64,000 nucleotides of DNA. It comes from Agaribacterium haliotis (lineage in GTDB: Bacteria; Pseudomonadota; Gammaproteobacteria; Pseudomonadales; Cellvibrionaceae). A program made the position numbers and the translations under genes. The notes below the pieces were generated by a model. It was not told the origin of the DNA and did not search any database. It saw only the letters and a program-made list of their open reading frames with translations. Shown here one piece after another: positions 7,832 through 15,980 of the stretch (position 1 is its first letter; each line of letters begins with the position of its first letter). Where the stretch lies: contig NZ_NKQJ01000002.1 in the NCBI RefSeq assembly GCF_002312815.1, positions 1 through 64,000 of the forward strand. The letters run 5' to 3'.

Positions 7832-8146
7832 ATGACACTTGCAGATGTATTTGTGTATTTTATTTTGGCGGGCGTGGCTTATACGCTGTGGCTGCACCTT
7901 GAAGTCAGCCGCCTCGCCCGCCTGCACGCAGCAAGGCGCTGCGCAGAAAGCTCGCTGGTACTGCTCGACCAGAGCGTGATTTTGCAGTCGCTGCGTCTGC
8001 GCCGCTCACATAGCAGCTTAATTGCCTTTGAGCGGCGCTACCGCTTTGAGTTCTCGAGTGTCGGCGATGAACGCTATCGCGGCGAGGTAGTTATGCTCGG
8101 CAAGCAGCTGCAACACGTCGGTTTACAGCCTTATAAATTACCGTAG
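7832..8146 (+). CDS. DUF3301 family small membrane protein
   Basis: 104 residues. One N-terminal transmembrane helix (about 4-22, VFVYFILAGVAYTLWL) is followed by the conserved block ARRCAESSLVLLDQSVILQSLRLRRS (cited in part: RRCAESSLVLLDQS), the hallmark of DUF3301. The soluble C-terminal part has F-x-F-x-x-x-G-D-E-R-Y-x-G, also typical. Function unknown. It follows the acyltransferase by 70 nt and converges on the SLATT gene. Confidence 0.8.
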   Translation: MTLADVFVYFILAGVAYTLWLHLEVSRLARLHAARRCAESSLVLLDQSVILQSLRLRRSHSSLIAFERRYRFEFSSVGDERYRGEVVMLGKQLQHVGLQPYKLP

Positions 8147-8178
8147 TTTTTACCGTCCATAACGAGGGCTTAGCGCTA

Positions 8179-8610
8179 TCAAGCTCGCTCGCGGCGGCGT
8201 TCTTTTTCCCACCAGTTATTGCACTGGGCGATAACTTGTTTCATCGCAGCGTAATAACGCCTTATCGCTTGTTCATCGAGCTCTTGTTCTGCGCAGGCCA
8301 GATCGAGGGCAATATCGTCTTTTAATTCATAAAGCTTGTTGCGCGACACGGTATACTGAATCCACAATCCCTTGTGGTTGTAATACATATCAATGCCGTT
8401 AAAAAACGCAATGCCCGCCGTACACACCAGCGCCGTATTTTTTAACACCGCCGCGCTATCTTCCAGGCCCTCAAGCCCCAGCGCGATTGTCGCTACCGCC
8501 GTTAACACCAGGGAAATCAACTTAAAGCGGTAAGCTTTGTCTTTATCCCTTTTGATTTTTTTATTAAACGCATCGATATGGCTATCGATTTGACGGATCA
8601 GTTCTTCCAT
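8179..8610 (-). CDS. SLATT/DUF4231 two-helix membrane protein
   Basis: 143 residues with two adjacent transmembrane helices (about 29-47, FKLISLVLTAVATIALGL, and about 57-73, NTALVCTAGIAFFNGI) flanked by helical, charged segments. This is the arrangement of SLATT (DUF4231) proteins. Many SLATT proteins are predicted pore-forming effectors beside nucleotide-sensing SLOG or SMODS enzymes in antiphage systems. Here none of those partners is adjacent: neighbours are a thioredoxin-family protein and DUF3301. It is therefore an orphan, perhaps a housekeeping member. GGAAA stands 5 nt before the ATG. Confidence 0.65.
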   Translation of the reverse strand: MEELIRQIDSHIDAFNKKIKRDKDKAYRFKLISLVLTAVATIALGLEGLEDSAAVLKNTALVCTAGIAFFNGIDMYYNHKGLWIQYTVSRNKLYELKDDIALDLACAEQELDEQAIRRYYAAMKQVIAQCNNWWEKERRRERA

Positions 8611-8662
8611 TAAATTTCCGAAGTTAGATACACGTTTTCATATACGCAAGATAAACTCGGGG

Positions 8663-9262
8663 CTAAACATAGTCCGGTTCATTGCCGGCCTTCCATTTAA
8701 TATTACAGCCGATCGAAGGATATTGAGTTGTATTGATTTTGTCGCCGGCAAGCAAAGTATCTAACGCTTTAGCCAGGCTTTCACCCGTGGCCTGATTATC
8801 ACTGCGATAGTTGCCAGAGCTAATACGGGTTGGGCGACTGCCGTCAAACTCACCGCGATAGGCCAGCTTGCGCGTCTCATCAAACACATAGATATCCGGC
8901 GTACAGGCTGCTTGATAGGCCCGGGCGACTTTTTGCTCTTGATCGTACAGGTAGGGGAACTGATAAGCACGCTTGGCTTTTTCTTTGGCCATCAGTTCAA
9001 AACTGTCGGCTGGGTAGTGCTCAACATCATTGCTGCTGATGGCAACAAAAGCCACAGACTTGGCAAGGTAAGTATCACTTAATTTTTTTAACGCCGGCGC
9101 AATATGAATAACATAGGGGCAGTGGTTGCAAATAAACAGAACCACTAGCAACTTGGCATCTTTGAAGTCGGCAAGACTTAGCTGCTCGCCATCCGTCGAG
9201 GGCAGGGAAAAATCAGGGGCGAAGCTGCCAAGCTCCATCATGGTACTTTCGGTTAGGGCCAT
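8663..9262 (-). CDS. Thioredoxin-family (AhpC/TSA-like) protein
   Basis: 199 residues with a complete thioredoxin fold. The N-terminal GSFAPDFSLPSTDG segment is typical of peroxiredoxin-like proteins. The active-site region is CNHCPYV (about residues 45-51), the signature of a widespread family of uncharacterised thiol proteins in which C-x-x-C is followed by Pro-Tyr. The cis-Pro loop is in AACTPDIYVFD (about 119-129), with an additional Cys before it. No signal peptide, so cytoplasmic. Likely a thiol-disulfide reductase or peroxidase; the substrate is unknown. Confidence 0.85.
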   Translation of the reverse strand: MALTESTMMELGSFAPDFSLPSTDGEQLSLADFKDAKLLVVLFICNHCPYVIHIAPALKKLSDTYLAKSVAFVAISSNDVEHYPADSFELMAKEKAKRAYQFPYLYDQEQKVARAYQAACTPDIYVFDETRKLAYRGEFDGSRPTRISSGNYRSDNQATGESLAKALDTLLAGDKINTTQYPSIGCNIKWKAGNEPDYV

Positions 9263-9424
9263 CTCTCGTTCCAGCGTTAGTTATGTAATTTCTCTAAGGG
9301 CGAATATGCTAGGCCTTGTTTACAAAAATTTAAACCTACAGCTGTATGCTGTAGCCTAAAACCTGAAAATCTGCCCGCCATAGGCAAGCCTTATACCGGG
9401 CCCGTTGACACTGAGGAGTAAACA

Positions 9425-9775
9425 ATGAAAAGCCTTTATCTAGCCAGCGCTATCGCACTATTAGCGGCCTTAAGTGCCTGTGAGGCCGAAAAAAGCAACA
9501 GTGAAAAAGCCAAAGACGCTTTGCAAAACAGCGCCGATGCAATCAAGCAAAGCGCCAGTGATTTGGGTGATATCGCTGCCGATGAATACGAGCAGGCCAA
9601 ACAAAGTGCTCACGAAAGCATACAACAAGCACAGGCAAAATCGGCCGAAATAGCCAACAAAACCAAACAAAGCAGCGCCGATGCGCTCAACTCGGCCAAA
9701 GAGCAGATTGATCAAGCCATGCAAAGCAGCCAACAAAAATACAACGACACACTCGACGCCCTAAAAAGCGATTAG
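9425..9775 (+). CDS. Small lipoprotein with LEA/apolipoprotein-like repeats
   Basis: 116 residues. A lipoprotein signal ends in the lipobox LSAC (Cys 19). The rest has no aromatic core: it is an Ala/Ser/Lys/Gln/Asp-rich amphipathic helix with 11-residue-like periodicity (SADAIKQSASDLGDIA, QAKSAEIANKTKQSS), as in LEA- or YtxH-type proteins. These proteins often protect envelope or membranes during stress. The GAGGAG-like stretch TGAGGAGTAAACA lies just before the ATG. It is a single gene, closed by a terminator at 9814-9830. Confidence 0.75.
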   Translation: MKSLYLASAIALLAALSACEAEKSNSEKAKDALQNSADAIKQSASDLGDIAADEYEQAKQSAHESIQQAQAKSAEIANKTKQSSADALNSAKEQIDQAMQSSQQKYNDTLDALKSD

Positions 9776-9813
9776 GCCCCCTCGCCAAGCAACTCACCTG
9801 CTTAACACTGCCG

Positions 9814-9830
9814 CCCGGAGCCCCTCCGGG
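9814..9830 (+). terminator. Terminator of the small lipoprotein gene
   Basis: Arms CCCGGAG (9814-9820) and CTCCGGG (9824-9830) with a 3-nt loop, followed by TTTCTGCCTGCTCTT. The stem is strong but the U-tract is interrupted. Confidence 0.6.
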
Positions 9831-9947
9831 TTTCTGCCTGCTCTTCTCCCTCCTCTCGCCATATTGAATAGTTCGAAGCAAATACGTTGGTATTGACAGC
9901 AATTTGACCTTACGCAAAGTTTTGACATTAATTCCCATATAGAATTT

Positions 9948-9970
9948 CAAATCTAAATCATTCTTATTTG
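9948..9970. promoter_or_regulatory. Fur-like box of the Cys-plug TonB receptor
   Basis: 23-bp palindrome with arms CAAAT (9948-9952) and ATTTG (9966-9970); the right half reads ATTCTTATTTGC. It lies 19 nt before the receptor ATG at 9990, so binding would block transcription or initiation. Confidence 0.65.
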
Positions 9971-9989
9971 CATATTTTCGGGGAACACA

Positions 9990-12113
9990 ATGAAGTTGCG
10001 CTTAAGTCTCGCTGTCGCGTTAGGAGCGTTAGTTACGAGCTATTCGAGCATGCCCAGCCTTGCTCAAAACAATATCGACACAGAGGAGGTCATGGTGACG
10101 GGCTTGCGCAGCAAGCTCAGCCAGGCCGGCCGTTTAAAAGACGTTATTCAGAAAACAGAAGTGCTCAGCGAAGAGCTGATTATCAAAAAGAATGCGCTGA
10201 GTCTCAGCGCCGCCATCAACAATGAACCCGGTGTCAACGTCAGCAACGAGTGTTCAATGTGCGGCGTGAAACGAGTCATGCTCAACGGCATGAAAGGTGA
10301 GCACACCACGATTTTGGTCGATGGCCTGCCCGTGCATACCTTAATCAGTGGTTTTTATGCAGTTGACGCCGTCGCCACCAGCGGCATAGAGCGCATCGAA
10401 GTCGCCCGCGGGGCCGGCGCCTCGCTTATCGCCCCCGAGGCCATAGGCGGCACGGTAAATATCGTCAGCAAAGAAGCCTACAACAATAGTGCAACCTTTG
10501 ATTTAGCCCTGGGGTCCCACAACTACATGGCTTTAAAAAGCTCGGCAACCGCACTCAGCAGCAACGGCGATACCGGCTTGAGCCTCGCAGCTCAATACGA
10601 CACTCAAGACCAGGAAGACCACGACAGTAACTTTGTTAGCGAAGCTCCGTGGCACGAAAACACTTCGTTAACGGCCGTGCTCAATCACGAGCTGAACCAG
10701 CGAAATAGCCTCAGCGCGCGCGTGGCTGTAGTCAACGCCGAGGTATTTGGCGGCCCTGTGCTCGGCGAATACGCCGACTCCATCGGCCAAGTTATCGCCG
10801 GCTACGACGGCATCGATTCCGAGCAACTGTTCGAAGACAACGATGTGCGCAAAAACTACATTGCCAAAGCCTGGGAAACCGCAGAGTGGATTAACACCAA
10901 CCGCCGCGAAACTTATCTCAAGTGGCTCAGCGAGTGGTCAGATAGCCTAAACGCCGAATTTGCTTACAGCTGGGCCGAACACAAGCAGGACAGCTTTTAC
11001 GAGGGCATCGACTACATCGCCGACGATACTATGAACTACCTGCGCGCTAAATTTGATTGGCAGCTCAATCAGCAGCATTTATTGAGTTTTGGTTTAGATG
11101 CCCGCAGCGAACAAATGCGTTCGCACAGCGCCGCCCTCGAGAATGTCGACAGCTACGTTAGCGATTCGTTTGACTACGACGTGCGCGGCCTGTTTGTGCA
11201 AGACAGCTGGACACCGACAAGCCGGCTGGAAATCGCTCTGGCCCTGCGCGCTGACCACGTCAGTGCCGACTTTATCGACCCTAAAAAACCGGGCACCGAA
11301 ATCGATGAGCAGGTGCTCGCTCCGCGTTTGGATCTGCGCTTTGAGCACAATAGCGCCTGGACCTCGCGCTTCTCGGCTGGCCGCGGTTATCGCGCGCCGC
11401 TTAGCTTTTTTGAGACCGATCACGGCATCCTCGACACCGGCAAAGGCTACTTGATCGACGTCGATAAACTCGAACTCAGCCAGTCATTTAACTATGCCTT
11501 GAGTTTTGACAACGGGCCATTTAGCGCAACCATGAGCCTGGCTCACTCCACCGTCGAAAATCTCGCCAGCCTCGAAGAAAATGACGAAGGAGTACCGGTT
11601 TTATCCCAGCTCGACGAGCGCGCATCGGTTGCCACCTACGATTTAGTCGCCAGTTACGCCTTTAACGAGCAGCTGCAATTTGATTTTTCTATCGAACAGT
11701 TTATCTACGATGAGATCTGGCGCTCTTCGTACGCCATCGCGCCGATAGAGCAGCGCGCCACCGTTGATATCAACTGGCAAACGAGCCTGGCCGATGTGTA
11801 TCTTTCAACGGTCTGGTTTGGCGCCCGCGACTTAACGCGCTACGGCTACGAAGGCTTTAACATTCGCGGCGACAGTAGCAGCGTAAAAAGTACGGACGCG
11901 CCGGCGTATTTTGTCAGCGATTTGAAACTGCGCCGCGCCTTAAACGATCAGTTCAGCCTCTACGCAGGTATCAGTAACCTGACCGGCTACAACCAGACTG
12001 AAAATGAGGACACACCGCTTTTTTATGACGCCGATGGCGCCTATGATGTTGGCTATATTTTTGGCCCACTGCACGGCAGGGAGTTTTATGCAGGGTTTGA
12101 GCTGCGCCTGTAA
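9990..12113 (+). CDS. TonB-dependent receptor with C-x-x-C motif in the plug
   Basis: 707-residue outer-membrane transporter. Signal peptide about 1-25 (ending SLAQ), TonB-box-like EEVMVTG (about 31-37), plug about 45-165, barrel to the C-terminal FELRL. The plug has NECSMCGVKRVMLNGM (residues about 86-101), giving a C-x-x-C pair near the apical loops, followed by GEHTTILVDGLPVHT. This Cys-plug subfamily exists elsewhere, but I cannot name its ligand. A Fur-like box lies directly upstream, so iron or an iron-responsive chelate is likely. The next gene, an exported thioredoxin-like protein, starts inside its last codons. Confidence 0.88.
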   Translation: MKLRLSLAVALGALVTSYSSMPSLAQNNIDTEEVMVTGLRSKLSQAGRLKDVIQKTEVLSEELIIKKNALSLSAAINNEPGVNVSNECSMCGVKRVMLNGMKGEHTTILVDGLPVHTLISGFYAVDAVATSGIERIEVARGAGASLIAPEAIGGTVNIVSKEAYNNSATFDLALGSHNYMALKSSATALSSNGDTGLSLAAQYDTQDQEDHDSNFVSEAPWHENTSLTAVLNHELNQRNSLSARVAVVNAEVFGGPVLGEYADSIGQVIAGYDGIDSEQLFEDNDVRKNYIAKAWETAEWINTNRRETYLKWLSEWSDSLNAEFAYSWAEHKQDSFYEGIDYIADDTMNYLRAKFDWQLNQQHLLSFGLDARSEQMRSHSAALENVDSYVSDSFDYDVRGLFVQDSWTPTSRLEIALALRADHVSADFIDPKKPGTEIDEQVLAPRLDLRFEHNSAWTSRFSAGRGYRAPLSFFETDHGILDTGKGYLIDVDKLELSQSFNYALSFDNGPFSATMSLAHSTVENLASLEENDEGVPVLSQLDERASVATYDLVASYAFNEQLQFDFSIEQFIYDEIWRSSYAIAPIEQRATVDINWQTSLADVYLSTVWFGARDLTRYGYEGFNIRGDSSSVKSTDAPAYFVSDLKLRRALNDQFSLYAGISNLTGYNQTENEDTPLFYDADGAYDVGYIFGPLHGREFYAGFELRL

Positions 12114-12657
12114 AAAGTTGATTGTTGTTCTCAGTTGCGCGCTGGCCGGCTTTAGTTTTACTGCCGAGGCCAGCGCCAAACAAGCGGTGGGCATAAAAAT
12201 GTCCAGCTTGTACGGCGGTAAAAAAACCACCGTCGCCGAGCACAACTTGCCCAGTATCGTGCTGGCGTTCCAACCCAACTGCCGCTGGTGTACAAAACAA
12301 GGGCAAGACCTGAGTTTATTACAGCAGCAGTGCGGCGATTTATTAAACTTGAGCCTGCTCGGTGTTAAAGCCAAACGCTCAGCGCTAAAACACGAACTTC
12401 AGCACTTTGATAAAAACTTGCCCGCACTTGAAGCCAACTCAAAATTCTTAAAAAAAGTGCGCGGCGTACAAGCGACGCCGAGCCTGTTTTTTTTTGATGC
12501 CGACGGCAATTTAATTAGCAAGCGCCGGGGTTATCTACAAGCGAAGCGGCTCTTTGCCGCCGCCTCGCTGTTGATCGAAGAACAGCGTGGCGAAACAGAC
12601 GCGTGCCAACTGCCGGCGCAGTCTAGCGCCGGCCAGCCTGCTGCAGGCGAGCGCTAA
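12088..12657 (+). CDS. Exported thioredoxin-like protein overlapping the receptor gene
   Basis: The frame is open from 12004, but ATG 12088 is preceded by CAGGGAG at 5 nt and gives a signal peptide (about 1-30, ending AEASA), so it is chosen. The 189-residue product contains a thioredoxin-type active site QPNCRWCTKQ (about residues 62-71), the cis-Pro segment VQATPSLFFFD (about 126-136) and GNLISKRRGYLQ. It overlaps the receptor gene by 26 nt, indicating translational coupling. A periplasmic redox partner for the receptor's C-x-x-C plug or for its ligand is an attractive inference. The C-terminal tail has one further Cys. Confidence 0.8.
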   Translation: MQGLSCACKKLIVVLSCALAGFSFTAEASAKQAVGIKMSSLYGGKKTTVAEHNLPSIVLAFQPNCRWCTKQGQDLSLLQQQCGDLLNLSLLGVKAKRSALKHELQHFDKNLPALEANSKFLKKVRGVQATPSLFFFDADGNLISKRRGYLQAKRLFAAASLLIEEQRGETDACQLPAQSSAGQPAAGER

Positions 12658-13379
12658 CAGCAGGCGCCAGAAGCACAGGCCGTATCGGCTGTCGGCTCGC
12701 ACTCTCGCCGGCCGCCTAAGAAGGTTTGTTCCGATAGGTAAAAATCACCAAAGCGCTGAACAAAATCTGGGGCAACGGATTTTTCCGCCAGCCCAGTTTG
12801 CATCAAGGCCTGCTGCCAGGCCTTAACCTTGGGTAAAGCAGCTAAAAAGTCATAGCCGCTGTGGCAGCGAATTATTTCCGCCCGGTGCAATAGCGGCAGC
12901 CAAGCGATGTCAATTTGACTTAAATGCTCACCTTTAAAATATTGGCCCTTGCTGACATCGCCAGCGGCATCTCGCAGGGCAAGCTGTTGCTCTGCTTTAA
13001 TAAAAAGCTTGCGCAGTTTCTCGGCCCGCTCTGCCAGTACTTCGGCATTGGCGCTTCGCATGGCGCTGCACTGAACAAGATAAAATTTTGCCGCGGCGTA
13101 ACTCCAGGCCCGGTCAAAAGCGCGCTCTTCAGGGCCTAGATCCGCCTGCAGCTGGCCGGCAAATTCATTGATGTACTCAATAATGGCATCGGACTCAAAC
13201 AGCGCTGCGCCACTGTCCGTTATCAGTAAGGGCACTTGGCCGTGGGGAGATAGATCGAGAAACCAATCGGGCTTGTCTTTTAAGCTGATGTACTCCACAT
13301 CGTAGGCAAGACCTTTGGCTTCGAGCAATGCAGTGACACGCTGAACAAAAGGGCAGATTTTAAAACTGATAATTTTCAT
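12654..13379 (-). CDS. Glutathione S-transferase family protein
   Basis: 241 residues from ATG 13379 (preceded by GAGAGGAAA); the longer frame to 13421 lacks support. The N-terminal thioredoxin-like domain has the active-site stretch FKICPFVQR (about 4-12), a Cys-type motif as in omega- and glutaredoxin-like GSTs. The glutathione-binding P-L-L and E-S-D-A-I (about 55-72) follow, then an all-helical C-terminal domain. The last 15 residues are Cys-rich (CEPTADTACASGACC), which is unusual for the family and could bind metal or form mixed disulfides. Its end overlaps the convergent thioredoxin-like gene by 4 nt. Confidence 0.85.
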   Translation of the reverse strand: MKIISFKICPFVQRVTALLEAKGLAYDVEYISLKDKPDWFLDLSPHGQVPLLITDSGAALFESDAIIEYINEFAGQLQADLGPEERAFDRAWSYAAAKFYLVQCSAMRSANAEVLAERAEKLRKLFIKAEQQLALRDAAGDVSKGQYFKGEHLSQIDIAWLPLLHRAEIIRCHSGYDFLAALPKVKAWQQALMQTGLAEKSVAPDFVQRFGDFYLSEQTFLGGRRECEPTADTACASGACC

Positions 13380-13487
13380 CGTTTTTCCTCTCTTGGGGCC
13401 GGTGAACTGAGTGAATTTCAAGTTCTTTAGCCTTAAGACGCGAGGCGCGGGGAAAAGACGAAATTATTTTAAAACGGCGAGAAGCGA

Positions 13488-14057
13488 CTAGCAGCCCTTA
13501 CAGGCCCCCGCTTTTGCTTTTGCTTTTGCTTCAAGCAACATACCGCGCTGGTCCACATCAAAACTGCAACAGCTCTGATACAGCTTACGCAACTGTTTAC
13601 GCGCCTTTTGCACCCGGCTTTTTAAGGTTGAATAACTTATGCCGAGCTCATCGGCAAGCTGTTTCTGCGATTGCCCCTCAAGCTCAACTGCGCGCAACAG
13701 CTCTGCGCTCTGCTCTGGCAGCGCGGCAATAAAAGGCTCGAGACAGGGCCTCAGCTGCTGCCACACATCTTGAGGCAGCGCCGCACCCGGGCCCTGCTCC
13801 GTCGACTCGTACCAGAGCAGCTCTCCCTGCGCTAGCTTTTTGCCCCGGCGCCGGTAGAAATCAATCAAACTGTTATTGGCTATCTGAAAGAGCCAGCTTT
13901 TTAATGAGTCTTGATTGTGTAGCTGGCTGAGCTTGCTGTGGCTTTTGATCAAAATATCTTGCAGCAAGTCTTCAACGTCGGCCTCATTGTCGAGCCGGCT
14001 GTGGAGAAAGGCTTTTAAACCCGAGCGGTATTGGCTCCAGATTTGTTCTAACTTCAT
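13488..14057 (-). CDS. sigZ: ECF RNA polymerase sigma factor, SigZ type
   Basis: 189 residues. Region 2 is clear: ADVEDLLQDILIKSH and SLKSWLFQIANNSLIDFYRRR (cited in part). Region 4 has LPEQSAELLRAVELEGQSQK followed by the helix-turn-helix LADELGISYSTLKSRVQKAR (in part). The C-terminal tail with a Cys pair, F-x-x-D-x-x-G, and a final Cys-x-x-Cys-like GACKGC matches SigZ-type factors, where it may bind metal or sense redox. Three tandem hexamers encode Ala-Lys repeats in this tail. No anti-sigma gene is adjacent. Start ATG 14057 is preferred over the GTG directly before it. Confidence 0.85.
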   Translation of the reverse strand: MKLEQIWSQYRSGLKAFLHSRLDNEADVEDLLQDILIKSHSKLSQLHNQDSLKSWLFQIANNSLIDFYRRRGKKLAQGELLWYESTEQGPGAALPQDVWQQLRPCLEPFIAALPEQSAELLRAVELEGQSQKQLADELGISYSTLKSRVQKARKQLRKLYQSCCSFDVDQRGMLLEAKAKAKAGACKGC

Positions 14058-14258
14058 CACTCAGCTTCCCGCTCTTGAGTACGGTGAAGGCATCACGGGA
14101 CGCCGTATATACATCCTTGTAGGCTTCGCCGCACGCAAGAGCTATCTATGTAGTTCAAACTAGAAAGATCGACAGATGTTAGTAACTTTTGGGTCAAAAG
14201 AAAAAGTACAAACCAGCCGCCCACAAGCACGACTACTTTTTACCAAAAAAACAATATC

Positions 14259-14597
14259 TCAACCCTGCTCTTTTAAGATTTTCTGATACTTTTTACTCAC
14301 CAGCACCATCAGCATCACACTTAAGCGCTGAATCACATCCTTCTCTTCGAGGCTGTCGTTGCTCGCCGTTGGCACCAGACCTTTAAGCAGGCTCTGCACC
14401 GCTTCAAACCTATCTGCTGACTGAGCATTAATCTTTGGCAGCGCTTTAATAAACACCGACATCACCGCATCAAAGTCGGGCTGACCGAGGCGCTCAAACA
14501 ACTTGGCCGTATGGCGCTCAAGCTCTTTGATTTTCATCGCCGTCAGGGCGGTATTAAATTCAGTTTGATTGCTGTTTAACAACTCGTGGGTTTTCAT
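14259..14597 (-). CDS. Hypothetical protein, helical
   Basis: 112 residues, no recognised domain, signal peptide or membrane segment. The sequence is predicted almost wholly helical and amphipathic, with the motif KELERHTAKLFERLG near the middle and a basic C-terminus (SKKYQKILKEQG). GGCTCCGAG stands before the ATG. It has its own short transcription unit between sigZ and the divergent YebC-like gene. No function is proposed. Confidence 0.6.
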   Translation of the reverse strand: MKTHELLNSNQTEFNTALTAMKIKELERHTAKLFERLGQPDFDAVMSVFIKALPKINAQSADRFEAVQSLLKGLVPTASNDSLEEKDVIQRLSVMLMVLVSKKYQKILKEQG

Positions 14598-14721
14598 CTC
14601 GGAGCCTACATTTTGGGACCTGGTAGTATCTCACGCTTGATGCCGCACATCGACGACTGTTTGTTAGCGGTGTAAAATCGGCCGCTTTTGAAGAACAACC
14701 AAGTCTGAAAGAGAGAATAAG

Positions 14722-15441
14722 ATGGGTCGCGCTTTCCAAAACCGCAAAGAATCCATGGCTAAGACCTCGGATGCAAACTCCAAGCTTTACAGTAAATTCA
14801 GCCGCGAAATCTATGTGTGCGCCAAGAGTGGCGGTGCCGAGCCCGATGGCAACCTCGCCCTGCGCTCACTCTTGGATCGCGCCAAGAAAGCTCAGGTTCC
14901 GGCCCACGTTATCAAAAAAGCCTTGGACAAAGCCCAGGGCGGCGGCGGCGAAGATTTTGCCACAGCCCGCTACGAAGGTTTTGGCCCCGGCAACTGTATG
15001 GTTATTGTCGACTGCTTAACCGATAACGCCAACCGCACCATCGGCGACGTGCGCACTTGTTTTAACAAAGCCAAGGCCAAAATCGGCTCTCAGGGCACGG
15101 TCATGCATATGTTTGACCACAGCGCGATTTTTGTCTTTGCCGGCGACGATGAAGACAGCGTGCTCGAGACGCTGATGGAAGCGGACGTCGATGTCACCGA
15201 CATCGAAAGCGACGGCGGTAATATTACCGTGTTCTGCCCGCACACCGACTACGGCAAGGCCCGCAACGCGCTGTCTGACATGCTTGGCGAGGGCGCCGAA
15301 TTTGACGTCGATGAAATCCAGTTTGTGCCGCAGACCACCACCGAGATAAGTGGCGACGATATTGCGGCGCTCGAAAAAATGGTCGACATGCTGACCGACC
15401 TCGACGACGTACAAAACGTCTATCACAACGCCGAGTACTGA
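14722..15441 (+). CDS. YebC/TACO1 family protein, YeeN-like paralogue
   Basis: 239 residues, full length for YebC-type proteins. The start [20 protein letters not shown], then [17 protein letters not shown], is the form seen in the YeeN paralogue rather than in ruvC-linked YebC. The three-domain core follows with [19 protein letters not shown] and [19 protein letters not shown] (cited in part). Older annotation calls the family transcriptional regulators (PmpR); recent work on the family supports roles at the ribosome in translating difficult sequences. Its TGA overlaps the ATG of the SMI1-like gene by one base, so the two form an operon. Confidence 0.88.
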   Translation: MGRAFQNRKESMAKTSDANSKLYSKFSREIYVCAKSGGAEPDGNLALRSLLDRAKKAQVPAHVIKKALDKAQGGGGEDFATARYEGFGPGNCMVIVDCLTDNANRTIGDVRTCFNKAKAKIGSQGTVMHMFDHSAIFVFAGDDEDSVLETLMEADVDVTDIESDGGNITVFCPHTDYGKARNALSDMLGEGAEFDVDEIQFVPQTTTEISGDDIAALEKMVDMLTDLDDVQNVYHNAEY

Positions 15442-15848
15442 TGAACGAGATTGCCGAAACGCTCCGGGAGCGGGCCGAAGACTGCGCTTTTGGCCTTGAA
15501 CTGCCCGAGCTTGAGGCGGTGGTCGAAGCTCAGGAAGAGCTGCTGATCCACATCCCGCCCATTTTCCGCGACTACCTGCTGAGTTGCTCCGATATTATCT
15601 ATGGCCACGTTGAACCGGTGACCATTGCCGATGCAAGCAGCCATACTCACCTGCCCGAGCTCGCCGCTGAGCTCTGGCAGCTCGGCCTGCCGCGCGAGCT
15701 AATCCCGCTGTGCCGCTGTGGCGCGCAGGTCTACGCCGTGGCCCAGGACGATGTTGTCTGGCTGTGGCGCGAAGGCGAAGAAGAAGCCGAAGAGTTCTGC
15801 GACGATGTCTGGCACTGGGTCAGAGATGTCTGGCTAGCCGGCGCCTGA
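15441..15848 (+). CDS. SMI1/KNR4 (SUKH)-like protein
   Basis: 135 residues, very acidic. The central IPPIFRDYLLSCSD segment and the later WREGEEEAEEF-CDDVWHWV part match the SUKH fold, where a short helix-strand unit I-P-x-x-[FY]-x-x-[FLY]-L begins the core. SUKH proteins are often toxin-immunity proteins in contact-dependent systems, but many stand-alone members exist and no toxin gene is nearby. It starts within the stop codon of the YeeN-like gene (TGATG), suggesting coupled synthesis. Confidence 0.65.
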   Translation: MNEIAETLRERAEDCAFGLELPELEAVVEAQEELLIHIPPIFRDYLLSCSDIIYGHVEPVTIADASSHTHLPELAAELWQLGLPRELIPLCRCGAQVYAVAQDDVVWLWREGEEEAEEFCDDVWHWVRDVWLAGA

Positions 15849-15980
15849 ACAAAGACGGCCAAAGCCACCCAGCTAATCTTTAATGCTGAACTATAGTTAG
15901 AGCAAAGAAAGGCGCCACCGCCTGTCCAGAGAAGCTCTAAATGATTGATATGTACCTTGCATTGCAAGTGGGAGGACAGG

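Noticed and set aside
9336-9354. Inverted repeat CTACAGC/GCTGTAG before the small lipoprotein gene
   Set aside because: Seven-bp arms with no second copy or link to a regulator; likely chance.
14096-14150. Sequence resembling dispersed intergenic repeats between sigZ and the next gene
   Set aside because: Only one copy in the window; cannot be shown to be a repeat without the genome.
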